A stretch of 64,000 bases of DNA from Thinopyrum elongatum. Taxonomy: Eukaryota > Streptophyta > Magnoliopsida > Poales > Poaceae. Both the position numbers and the translations under genes were made by a program. Position 1 is the first letter of the stretch, and each line of letters begins with the position of its first letter. The DNA is taken from the NCBI GenBank assembly GCA_011799875.1, contig CM022302.1, positions 375,552,775-375,616,774 of the forward strand, read 5' to 3'. Below the pieces are notes generated by a model that was given only the letters and a program-made list of their open reading frames with translations, was not told the DNA's origin and did not search any database. This document shows, piece by piece, positions 31,601-42,509 of the stretch.

Positions 31601-32398
31601 GGGGGGCATGTACGGTGAGAAGAGAAGAGGGAAAGCATGTGTTTGTGGTAGGTACACCTGGCTAGAGATGTATATCGATCGGTGTGTGCAGGAAAGAAGG
31701 AGCTGGGGGGCCTACACACACCATGGGTGAATGACCTAAAGAGAAATAACGAATGTGCACGATGGAGCTAGAGAATACCGAGGGAGGGTGAGAGGGAGGC
31801 GGGCGTGTGCATGTACGAGAGAAAGTTAGTGCTAGGTACAACGATAAGAGGATTGTGTGGGTGTAAAAGACGAATAGAGATCATAATTCATTATAAAAGT
31901 GGATTCGGATCATAGTGTTTTAAACCGACGCATGCATGAATATATATAATGGTGATACGCATGGTGTGATTATGAACATGTTATACTACATATAATATAT
32001 AGAACATTTATTTGAATTTGTGATGATGTGTGGCTTTTGCAGCTCAGGGCTAAATACTACTTGTCATAATGTCGGGGGCGGGGCACTATACTTTGTGACA
32101 TAAACACAGTGTACATATGAAACATGGTTTAGATTATGAAGATCTAGCTAGTACATCAAATGCACTATTATTTGGAATCGGCATCAAGTGTATTCAAAAT
32201 TTGGAATTCAAGTTCATATATATAATATAGTACACATAGTTCATATCTAACTCTATAGTAATCATGTGGTGTGTTGTTAAGATAATATACAAATGATGGT
32301 TTAACTTGGCAACAATCATGATTGTAGATTCTTATTCAAATAGAGAAATGAATTTGTATATTAGGCCGAGGCCTGGTCGGCCCTATACACATAGTTTT
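31601..32398. other. Continuation of AG-rich tract, then AT-rich low-copy DNA
   Basis: To about 31870 this continues the AG-rich tract interrupted at 17664 (GGGAGG, GAGAGAAAG and ATCGATCGG motifs). From 31870 to about 32350 it is AT-rich with no ORF, TIR or LTR end recognised. A duplicated TTAGGCCGAGG(C/G)CTGGTCGG block at about 32362 and 32407 marks the start of the Tat fragment. Confidence 0.5.
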
Positions 32399-33609
32399 TC
32401 AAGCATTAGGCCGAGGGCTGGTCGGCTCGACGAAGGTCTCCAGATCAATTCCGTCGGTGATGCGCATGGCGGCCTCGGCGAACATCTCCATGATGTCTTT
32501 GAACTTGAGCTTCTTCTTGTTGACCACTCGGAGGTTCTTGAGCTTCTCCTCGTCCACATCCTTGCAATGGACGCGGACGAGTGACAAGGCCACGTCGGCA
32601 CCACTGCGGGCCGCCGACTTCTTCCACGCCTACACTCGGGCAGGGATCTCATTCAGCCGCGTCATGATGGCCTCCAGATCCGCTTGAACCCCCTCCCTTG
32701 GGCGCAGCTCCTTGTCGATCCTTCCCATGGTGCCGCGCAGCCGAGTGATATATCCCAAGGCGTTGTCGAGGTGCTCGTCCAGTCGAAGGACAACAAGGGC
32801 AGCCTTGTCGTTGACGATCTACTTGGTGGGGTTCAGGTCCCGCTCAATTCACTCCGTCTCCAGCTCCTCGTTAAGGCAGTATTGTGTCATAAGGAAACAT
32901 CACGAAAAATCAATGATTGAGAAATCCAAGAGCAAATGGGCCACATTCGGTTGAAAGACTTACCAGCAAGCTTCTCATTCATCTCCGAGCAGAAATCATC
33001 GATATACTACTCGAGTGCATTCTTCTTCTCGAGGAGCTGTGCGACCTTCTCCTCCAAAGTTTTCTTCTCCTGCTCAAAGGCACTGGCCTGATCCTTGCAT
33101 TTCTTCTCCCACTCGGAGGATTCCCCTTTTGCAGTAGCAGCAACAACCTTGAGGGTCTTGATCTCCTCCTCCAGCTTGCCAACTGACGCCAGCTTCTCCT
33201 CAGGAAGTTTGGTCTTGGTCCTGGCCTCCTTCTGGGCTAGCGCTAGCTCCTTATCCTTGTTCTCCAGGGCCCGCTTCATGGTTTCTAAAGAAATAGAAGT
33301 CTTGACCCTCTTTACGAGTTGGGCATTCTCACTACAAACATCTATCGAAGCAGATTGAATCAGATCAAAGGAGAAAATGATTTGTGATGACCAGCCGAAG
33401 GAAACAACTTACCTCCCAGGGCTTTCTTCTCCTTGTCCAGTTGGGCACTCTTGTGTTTCTCCACGTCCAGGTCCACTCAGAGCGATATCACCTCCTTCTC
33501 CAGGGCAGCGTAATGTGATCCCAGCTCGCAGGCTCTCTGCACCATACAAGAGACAGTCAGTCGGAAAGCATGGATATAAAATCAACATCAATCACATTAA
33601 GTTCAAGGT

Positions 33610-33845
33610 CGTTCGACTGACAACCGAGTCAGCGATGAAGAAGATCGAGGACAACAACACCCTGATATCCAGTCATTCGGTTGACCACCGAGTCAGTGAT
33701 GAAGAAGATCGAGGACAACAACACCCTGATCTCCAGTCATTCGACTGATCACCGAGTCAGCGATGAAGAAGATCGAGGACAACAACACCCTGGTCTACTA
33801 TCATTTGGTTGATCACCGAGTCAGCAATGAAGAAGATCCTATCCC
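33610..33845. repeat. 64-bp tandem repeat, about 3.5 copies
   Basis: ACCGAGTCAG(C/T)(G/A)ATGAAGAAG recurs at 33623, 33687, 33751 and 33815, an exact 64-base period, with GAGGACAACAACACCCTG in the same phase. It lies in an intron of the dead antisense gene. Confidence 0.92.
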
Positions 33846-33954
33846 TCGTCACATCAGAATACCCCCTCGTTCAGCCGAGTACGGTCGAGCACTCCGAGTG
33901 CCACACGATAGGAACAGTTCTAAAGATTGGTACTGATTGCCCGCAATCGGTAGT

Positions 33955-34300
33955 AGTCTTGGGGACTACACCCAGTGGGTGCACTCAGCATGCCCCCACT
34001 GAAAAGTGACTCGTGTTGATGAGCTAAAAAATGGCAATTAGCCCCAGGGCAAAGACGCCAGAGACTCTAAGACTACCACCAACTGGTTCCAGTCGGCGGT
34101 AGCCTCGGGGACTACACCTAGTGGGTGCACTCAGCATGCCCCCACTAGATCGAAAAGACTCGGAAACGCTCCGGCTAAACCCGAGTGGAAACGGTAACAA
34201 CGAAAAACATAAGTTCTAAGACTCCCGCCGACTGCTTCCAGTCAACGGGAGCCTCAGGGACTGCACCCAGTGGGTGCACTCAGCGTGCCCCCACTGGATC
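33955..34300. repeat. Threefold intronic repeat with CCCAGTGGGTGCACTCAGC
   Basis: The block ending CAGTGGGTGCACTCAGC(A/G)TGCCCCCACT occurs near 33965, 34108 and 34258, roughly 145-base period, in the same intron as the 64-bp array. It contains the palindromes CCCAGTGGG and GTGCAC. Confidence 0.85.
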
Positions 34301-35650
34301 AGAAACACCCAGTGGGTGTGCCCTGCGCAAACCCACTGACAGAAACCCTATCACGGAGAAATAAACTGAAAATTCAGAACCTTCGACTGAAAATCTTACT
34401 CACAATGGTACTTACTCGGACGTTGGTCTGCAGCGCCTCGCTACCGTCGTAAGCGTCCTTCAGCCAACTACACATCAGTCCCACCTAGACCAGGGCCTCC
34501 TTTCTTGCCCCACTTGATCTCCTAGGACATGGTATAGGGGGAAGGCCGTGACGGGGGTCGACGAAGGTGCTGGCATGGGCCTCGGAGCCGGAATCACGAC
34601 AGTCGCGGGCGCGGAACTGCTTTGAGCCAGAGGACTCGGCCCGCTAGGCTTTGTGACAGTCTTGGCTGGTGAAACAGGCGGCACTCGGCGAGGAGAGGCT
34701 TCTTGCATAACCACGTCGATGTTGGACGCCCCTCCCTTGTTAGCCTCCGAGTTGGACGGGTCGGCATTGTCGTTGTCATCCAGCTGGATGACCTCATATG
34801 GCGCTGCATGAGCACATGAGTTAGAGGCATTAGTGAGAGTCACTAAGTCAAAAACCTGGGTGCCCCAATCAGTCGGCACGGGAATACCTTTGGAAGTGGC
34901 AGCGTCTGTTGCGTCGGCCTCGCCCTAGTCCTCCTTGGGAGCATTCGGATCTGGCGACGTCATCGAAGTCTCGTTGCTATGAAGTTCGATAACATTCAGC
35001 CGTTAGCCAAGTAAAGACAACAATAAAGGAAGGCTTAACAGGAACACTTACATTGAGGTCACCGGCACTGCCACCTTGAGCTGGGGCATGATGGCCTTGT
35101 GAGGCTTAGAGGCGATCTGTTTGGGCTGCTTCTCAACGGAGCTCTCTGCTTCAGCACGCCCACGCTTCGAGCTGCGAGTTGTCCACCCTGGCGCAGTCAG
35201 TTGCTGGGCTCCTCCCACCTTGCCCCCCGGATCTTGCAGTGCTTTGGAGCGAGGCTCCTTGGGGCCCTTGTATGATGGCGAGGACTTAGCTTCCTCCCCC
35301 GCCTCATCGCTCTCGTCGTCGTTGTCCTCCTCCTCCGAGTACTGGCGCGCGGTGTCACTCGTCACGTCCTCGGGCGACCGGTTGACCACCGGAATATCAG
35401 AAATCATGTGCTAAAAACTATGGAGGAACAAATATACCACAACACAAGAATCAGATGCACATGAAATAACATATGGACAATCCGATTGAGCAGAAGATGC
35501 TTACCTCGACTGGCGGCAGGTCCTTGGAGTATGGAGGCACCATCCTGGCCCCCCTTGGGTTGTCTCGAGCTCAAGATATTGCTCGGATCTTGGCCCCCAT
35601 GTCCTTCTTGTCGAGCTCCTCTGGATGCACCTGGGTGGGGTCACTCGGCC

Positions 35651-38600
35651 TGTGACACCCTGGTTTTTGCCCTTTTTCTTTTTCTCGAATTTTATTGCAA
35701 TTTGATTTGAAGCTGAGTTTTTGAATCAACTCATTTGGACTTCACACTTGGGCATTGTTTTGATTTTGGCCCAAGTGACTCCACTCACTCCCAAAAACAT
35801 CTATTGCTCTCTGATCTCTCAAAATATTGCCATTAGAATATTTTTCTCAAAAGAAAAATATTCATTTTCTCTCTGAAAATGACCTATTTTTACTTCTGCT
35901 CCAAAGCAACCCCTATTTTTCTTGCTCAAAAAAATCTGAGAAAATTCCCAAATATTCTTTCGACCATGCCTCATCTTCCTATGCAAAAATATCCTATGGT
36001 CATGTGGATTATTTTTGCTTTAGAAAATCATTTTCATTCTGGTCGGAAATGGTACATTGTGAAGCAAGTACATCTTTGACAAATCTTCTTGAGCTGAAAT
36101 TTTTGTGGCTTAATGACCTTCCTATGTAACCCTTAATCACCAAGTTTCAGCTCCTAATTCCCTCTAGAACTCTCTCAAAGATCCTCACAAATTTCTATCC
36201 AGAAACTTGCCAAGAAGCTCAAGTCACTTCCTATCGACCTGGCTTCGATCCATCAACATAGAGTGACTAAGCACTGCAGGGACAATCAGACATGATCTAA
36301 CCCCTCGGGCGCGCCGTGTTGCACCCGTGCACGCGGTGATCGCATGTGGCCACGGCGTCTGGCATGCACGCAGTGTGTTCGGCACGTCGGTTTTGCCTCT
36401 GCCTCGCCCGTGCGCCCGCCCTAGGCCAACCCCGCTTGTCTCTAACCTTCACGAGCCTCGACTCATCACCCCTAACCTCTCACTGGAGCTCCCCGACGCC
36501 GCCAATAGCCACTGCAGAACCAGCCACGGCGGAGTAGGGAGCACAGTACACCTGTGTGGTCGTGTCGTCGCCCTCCTGCGCCCTGTGCTTGGTTCCGTGC
36601 CACCACTGTGACCGTGTGAACCCCTCGACCTCTCCCATCCATCCTGAGCGCCATTCGTCACCGCTCGCTGCTCCAGAAACTTCTCCGGTGACCTCGAACC
36701 CTTCCTCGGCTGCGCCTATAAATAGAGCCCCTCCCGAGCTGTTCTGGCCGCACCACCCACCTCCACTGACCACAAACAAGCTCGTAGAAGACCGCGGCCA
36801 GGCCAGGCGGGCCTCTGGCCGCCTTTCCGCACCGGAGATTGCCGCCGATCCCCTCTCGGTGCTCTACTTCCTCCAGCGCTCCTCGATGTCTTCCAGCCCC
36901 TCCGGCGTGCTCGTGGTGTTCTCCTGGTCATGCTGGTGTTGCTGGAGCTGCTGGAACGCCCCTACCTCGCCGGAATCCTCAACTCCAACGAGCCCCCTCC
37001 TCCGACGCCTCTGGAGCCGACCACCGCGACGCCGTCTGTCCATCTCCGACTGAGCTGCTGGTACGTGCGTGTTTGCTGTGAAGTGCCACGTCCATCCATC
37101 CACTCACCGGCGGCAGCCGTGGCCTCCTCGCTGGAGAACCACCGGCGACCGAGCCACCGTCCTCTGTTTCTCTCTCTCTCCTCTAACCCTACCAGCGGAG
37201 CCTGCCTGTCAGCCTCTCTGTTCGCCCGCCGAAGCGGTATAAGTGGAGGCGTAATCCACAAATACGCCTTCGACGTCACCCCCTCTGGTTATTTTCAAAA
37301 TTCATTTTAATTCCGAAATTTGACCAAACTTGACCTGCTCTAACTTTTATTCTATAAGTCCAAATGCGATGATTCTTTTTGTATTGGTTTTTTCTTGAAC
37401 TCCTCTGTCAGCATGCAAAAGATGAGATTTTTGCTTGCTGTAAATATTTTCTGGTGCATTTAAATGTGTCATGTGACATTTTGTTTTTGCTATTTTAATT
37501 ATTTTCAGAAGGAACTTGCTGCCTTGAGGAGAACCAGGAGGATTGTGACCCTCATCTGCACTAAGGCAAGCCATCACAAATATTTGCAAGAGTGACATTT
37601 CAATGATTATGATTTTCACTTGAATATGGTCCCATATAATGCATATAGAAAATTAAAATAACATCACTTGTGCTAGTTTCATTTTCATGCTATGCTTGCT
37701 ATGTTTTAAGTGGAAGTTAAGTTGTTTGGTTAAGATTATGCAGTAGAGTAACATGATTATGAGCATGAGTAAGTTCATACCGGCATTATGTTGAAATGGT
37801 GCATATGGAAATTGTTGCATCTTCATGGCATACTATGACTCGAAAATATTTCTTTGCAAGTTGAAACCTGATAATAATCCAACTTGAACATACTGTTGAT
37901 CAAGTCATGGTGCCACCGAATCGAGCTTCCCAGTGCAACCACATTTGCCTTTATGGGGAGGACCTTTCTCGGTCTGTTGTTATGCCTCTCGCCGGTGCCT
38001 CCAACTAGGGAAGGTTATGCACTTGCATTGCCCTGGCCCGGTAGGCAGGCATACACTTGTGTGCCCGTAGTTGTTTTGGTACCATTGTCCCCATTTGGGA
38101 TCATTTTGTTTTGCCACGACGGTGGCCGTTGGATGTCCGGAGTGGCATTGGGGCCACCCATGACTTAGCCCAAAGCGGAGTTGGTCGGAGTGGCCGGGAG
38201 AGTGTCATGACAATAGATTGGTTTTGTCGGAACGCCGTTGGTCCACCCGAATGGGAGTTCAAGGCCATGGGTTCTATGGTGTGGGTACAGTGTGCTAACC
38301 TCTGCAGAGTGTGTTTAATCTATCGATAGTCGCATCCTCGGTCACGGACACAGTTTGTAGTAGGTCACACTGTGGATCAACAGAAATATTTAACCTGCAC
38401 ACTAAAGTTATACTTGTGGCACATGTTATGAGGGTGAAGTTATTGAGACCGTCGAGATGGTTTCTTTTGTGATCCGGAAGTGATCACCGTGGTAAGATGA
38501 TGTTCGTGGTTACAAGGTAACCAAGATGGTAAGCGAGTCCGAGAGACCCTGTTATGAGCACTGTCACTTCATGAGTAGCATGCTAAGTTCTTGCATTTAA

Positions 38601-39035
38601 CCTGCTTAAATATCATGTTGTTGTTTGCCATTGTTTATTTATTTGTGTGAGCTTGTGGGTACATTCAAAGTACTCACCTGGCGTGTCATGCCAGTTTCAG
38701 GAGAAGCCGCACCGGAGTTGGAGTTGCATCGTTGCATCGTAGTCTAGACCATGTCCACATCAGTGTCCCTGTGAGATGGAGTTCCACTATGTCGTCTTTC
38801 CGCTGCCGCGTAGCTTTATCTTCGTGCTCGAGGACCCTATCATGTTCATTAAATAATGTACATATGTGCAGCAGCACCGTGTGTGCCGCTTGGCCTCGCT
38901 ACTTGATGTACTATCGAACCTATGTATCAATAAAGTGGTTGTCTTTCTATACCAAGTTGTTGTGTGTTGCTAGAAGACATGATCCATGGGCTGGCAATGC
39001 AAGGTAAACCGGTTGCTCTAAGCCGGGTTGCCACA
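35651..39035 (+). repeat. 5' LTR of the chromovirus
   Basis: 3385 bp, from TGTGACACCCTGG to GGTTGCCACA. It ends five bases before the primer-binding site. It matches 61796-64000 with many substitutions and carries a 161-base segment (36965-37125) that is missing from the 3' LTR. A TATA box lies at 36716. ORFs in the GC-rich part (36300-37250) are chance frames. Confidence 0.93.
36716..36725 (+). promoter_or_regulatory. TATA box of the chromovirus 5' LTR
   Basis: CTATAAATAG, with an identical copy in the 3' LTR near 62860. The start is expected near 36750, followed by a long R/U5. Confidence 0.75.
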
Positions 39036-39040
39036 ACGCT

Positions 39041-39054
39041 TGGTATTAGAGCCA
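39041..39054 (+). other. Primer-binding site (initiator tRNA-Met type)
   Basis: TGGTATTAGAGCCA, one base different from TGGTATCAGAGCC, the common plant LTR-element primer site complementary to initiator tRNA-Met. Confidence 0.85.
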
Positions 39055-39205
39055 CACTGATTGTAGGATGCCCTAGACAACGAACGCACTAGTTCAATGG
39101 TAGTTAGTAGTCCTGAGTGCCGGTAGCATATGTTTGCATCTGATTGTTGCATTGCATGCATATAGTTTATTTTTATTACTAACCGACTAATGGTTGTGAG
39201 TGTAG

Positions 39206-40012
39206 ATGGCTCCAGTGCCGTACCCGTACCAGTCTGAGCCAGCACCATACACTTCTGCACATCTTCTTCGGAACGTATGGCATCGACTCTACCCTAATGG
39301 CAATGACCCGGTGTACTGGGTGTATCGGGAGCGACTGGCAGACTCAGTGTACGAGTGCCACGCGGAGGTCACCTTGCACACCAGCTCTATATCTGGCACC
39401 TACACTCATTCTTCTAGGAATGGTTACGCTTCTACCCCAGATCAGGCAGTTCAGTTCACTGCGTTCGAGGCTCTCATTGATCTGCGTTACAACGAGGTCC
39501 AGATGCAGCATCATCCATGTTTCTACTACTACCCATCCATGTCCGATAATGGACGTATTCGCTTCCCTACCATTGATCCGGCGTGCGGCCGTTCATCCAG
39601 CCACCTCTCTCGCTACATCACTGCTAGTTATCTTCTGCTTTTCGAGTTGGCCCGAGAGTTGACTTGTGCTCGTATAGCTCTGGTTTCTGCTAGATCTGGT
39701 TTCATTCCTCCCACTATCGGGTTTACCCCATTTGTTCCTCCACCTACTATTCCGCCAGCTACTCCGGTTACCCCTCAGAGTAACTCACACACCTCGACAG
39801 TGACTGCCCATGAGTCTCCTGCCGATTGGACTTTACTTCTCGCTACTCCCGCCGCCCCTATGCTTCAGCCTCACCCAGCACTTGCCCTTGAGGGAGAGCC
39901 CTTGAGGCAGCGATGTCGTGTTTCCTTTAACCCGGAGGTTTCCATTAACATCGTCAGTTCAGGATCCGAGACCGATTCCGGGGAGATCCCAGCAGGATCA
40001 GCAGAGCACTAG
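39206..40012 (+). CDS. Accessory ORF upstream of gag (ORF0-like), intact
   Basis: An uninterrupted frame of 268 codons between primer-binding site and gag, starting ATG at 39206 and ending TAG at 40010. The N-terminal half (residues about 15-105) includes DPVYWVYRERL, CHAEVTLHTSSISGTY and DQAVQFTAFEALIDLR. This strand pattern followed by an AQxxAxxAL-like helix recalls a double-stranded-RNA-binding fold, which is inference only. The second half is Pro/Thr/Ser-rich and ends acidic. It is not gag, protease or pol. Extra ORFs before gag are known in some grass gypsy elements. It is striking that this frame is open while the rest of the element is full of stops. Confidence 0.75.
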   Translation: MAPVPYPYQSEPAPYTSAHLLRNVWHRLYPNGNDPVYWVYRERLADSVYECHAEVTLHTSSISGTYTHSSRNGYASTPDQAVQFTAFEALIDLRYNEVQMQHHPCFYYYPSMSDNGRIRFPTIDPACGRSSSHLSRYITASYLLLFELARELTCARIALVSARSGFIPPTIGFTPFVPPPTIPPATPVTPQSNSHTSTVTAHESPADWTLLLATPAAPMLQPHPALALEGEPLRQRCRVSFNPEVSINIVSSGSETDSGEIPAGSAEH

Positions 40013-40243
40013 TTCTTCAGGAGTAGCCGAGGTTGTCATGATGATGGGTTGTATGAATGTAGTCGTACTTGTCATGCTATTTCCTTTCATGTATGGGTCT
40101 ATGTATAATTATGTTGGAACTTCTTCTTTTTATTATTCGCCCTGGTTTCTCGTTGCTTTCCTTTCGGACTTTGTCGCTTGCTTTTCTTCCCTATTTATGG
40201 ATGTTGCTCATCTCGATGCTTCGTATTGGGAAATATAAATAGG

Positions 40244-41394
40244 ATGACAAGAGGAGGTAGCAGCAGCCATGTGGGTGATGATACTCCCGTTCGTCGCTCC
40301 GCCAGGCAGGCAGGACACTCCCCCGAACCATATCAACCACCACCACCTCCTCCACAGCATCCACCTACCACTGAGCAGATTATGCGAATGTTCGAAGAAA
40401 GAAGAAACTAGGATTTTCTTGAATTACTAAGGAGTGTACAGGCTATGGTGGGTCAGAATGGTAATCAGTATGGTAATCACTCCAAGCTGTCAGATTTTCA
40501 GAGAACTAAGCCTCCCAGTTTCAGTCAAGTTGTTGATCCTATGGAAGCTGACGATTGGCTGCAGACTATTGAGAAGAAACTAGAGATTGCTCGCACCGAA
40601 GAAATTGACAAAGTTCCGTTCGCTACTCACTATCTTGAAGGAGCCGCTGCTATATGGTGGGATAATACTAAAACCATGTGGTCTGCGGACGATGAGATCA
40701 CTTGGGATAAATTCAAGGACAAGTTCTGCCAGTACCACATTCCCGCTGGTATCATGAAGGTCAAGCAGCATGAGTTTCTCACTCTCACCCAAGGGAACCT
40801 ATCAGTAAGTGAATATTTGAACAAGTTCAATCTCTTGGCTCGTTATTCTCTCTATGATGTGGCCACCGAAGAAAGGAAGATCGACAGATTCCTTGGAGGA
40901 CTCAATCAGCACCTCCGATGCACACTCAGCATGTTAGACTTCCCTGACTTCCAGACTTTGGTGAACAAGGCTCTTATCACAGAAAGGGAGCACAAGCTCG
41001 TCCATGACAACAAGCCAGCTTATGATGATCGCAAACGCAAGTTCGAGCCCTAGAAGGATGGACAGCCGGTTCAGAAGGCTCATACCTGGCAACAACCTCA
41101 GTTTGAGTTCAAGCCAACATGGCAGCAGAATACCAACAAGACCAGCAACCAAGTCAAGAATATTGTGACCAACCCTGTATGGGAGGACTGTCAGCGTAAC
41201 AACGCATGCTTCTCTTGTGGACAGATCGGGCACTATGTGAGGCAGTGTCCCAAGAACGGCAAGCCCAATACACCCCTCAAGCCTCAAGTCAACCACATGG
41301 AATCCTTCCCCGAGCAGGAGCTTATCCAAGGCCAAGTGCATCATCTCTCCGCTGAAGAAGCCCAAGAAAACCCCGAAGTGGCATTGGTATATTT
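40244..41394 (+). pseudogene. Chromovirus gag, decayed
   Basis: ATG at 40244 (MTRGGSSSHVG). A Pro-rich N-terminus is followed by the retrotransposon gag core (PPSFSQVVDPMEADDWL, AAAIWWDNTK, FKDKFCQYHIP and FNLLARYS, about 40505-40850) and a zinc knuckle CFSCGQIGHYVRQC at about 41209-41250. In-frame TAGs lie at 40409 and 41051. The frame shifts near 41395 into protease. Confidence 0.92.
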
Positions 41395-42509
41395 CCTGTT
41401 AATAACATACCTACAACAATTTTATTCGACTCTGGGGCTTCCCATTCTTTTATTTCACCGAGTTTTGTCGCCCAAAACCAGTTTTCTTGCTCTCTTCTTG
41501 AGAAAAGCATGATGGTGCAATCCCCGGGATCCATGCTCAAAACAAATGTGGTATGCTGTGGCTTGGAGATAAATGTCCATGGAGTTGTTTTTCCTGCCAC
41601 CCTGGTAGCAATTGAATCCACAAGGTTGGATGTCATACTGGGAATGGATTGGCTGACAAAGCATCAGGTCTGCTTCAATTGTGCAACAAGAGAAGTCACT
41701 TTAATAAACCCGGCAGGACAAGCAACGAAGTTTGTGGCTTGCAGAACCATGCCCAAAAAGGAGATGATTTTCACCGCTATAACCTCCGGCATGAAATTAA
41801 TCCCAGTGTTCAGTGAGTTTCCAAATGTATTCCCTGAAGAATTGCCAGGAATGCCACCAGATCGGGAGCTCGAGTTTGCTATTGATCTCGTGCTAGGGAC
41901 ATCACCCATATACAAGAAGTATTACCGGATGCCTTCATCCAAGTTAGTTGAGCTGAAAAAGCAACTTGATGAGATGCTCAAGAAAGGGTAAATCTGCCCC
42001 AGTTCCTCACCATGGGGATCACCTGCCATATTTGTGGACAAGAAAGATGGTAGTCTTTGGATGTGTGTAGACTACCACTAGCTTAATGATGTCACTATCA
42101 AGAATAAGTACCCGCTCCCCAGGATTGACGATTTGTTTGATCAACTGAATGGAGCCCAAATATTCTCCAAGATTGATTTACGGACCGTGTACCATCAACT
42201 CAAGATCAAGAAGGAAGATATTCCTAAGATCGCATTCACCACTCGATACGGTCTATATGAGTATACAGTTATGTCTTTCGGTTTGACAAATGTCCCTGCC
42301 TTCTTCATGCATATGATGAACAAAGTGTTCATGGACTTCTTGGACAAGTTCGTGGTGGTCTTCATCGACGATATTCTCATATACTCTAAAGGGGAAGAAG
42401 AGCATAAACAACACCTCCGAGCAGTATTGCAAAGGCTCCGTGACCACCAATTATATGCAAAATTCAGCAAGTGTGAATTCTAGCTTAAGCAAGTAGGATT
42501 CTTGGGGCA
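41395..42509 (+). pseudogene. Chromovirus protease and N-terminal RT, decayed and split
   Basis: The protease active site LFDSGASHSFIS is at about 41423, and the ILGMDWL motif near 41635. RT begins near 41850, with [25 protein letters not shown] and the catalytic [11 protein letters not shown] near 42360. In-frame stops lie at 41989 (TAA), about 42078 (TAG) and 42481 (TAG). The frame is broken at 42509, after the conserved GFLGH motif, by the Athila-like element. The next residues resume at 59575. Confidence 0.93.

Larger units (their letters stand above)
32399..35650 (-). pseudogene. Antisense gene (aORF) fragment of a second Tat-lineage element
   Basis: Exon-like blocks on the minus strand are about 35650-35510, 35411-35055, 34964-34894, 34805-34418, 33538-33413, 33337-32962 and 32875-32399. 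Most are bounded by GTAAGT-type donors and AG acceptors. They encode, in order, an EELDKKDMGAKIR-type segment, an acidic and basic Ser-rich middle, a long coiled coil (KRALENKDKELALAQKE and onward) and a C-terminal domain with LSLVRVHCKDVDEEKLK and FVEPTSP. The layout parallels the antisense gene at 19053-23057. Several in-frame stops (in the 34.9-, 33.5-, 33.0- and 32.8-kb blocks) show it is dead. The N-terminal exon is cut off by the chromovirus at 35651. The rest of this element is not in the window. Confidence 0.78.

Noticed and set aside
39918..40238. 106-codon frame with a hydrophobic stretch between ORF0 and gag
   Set aside because: Overlaps ORF0 in another frame and has a hydrophobic run by composition only; no independent support.
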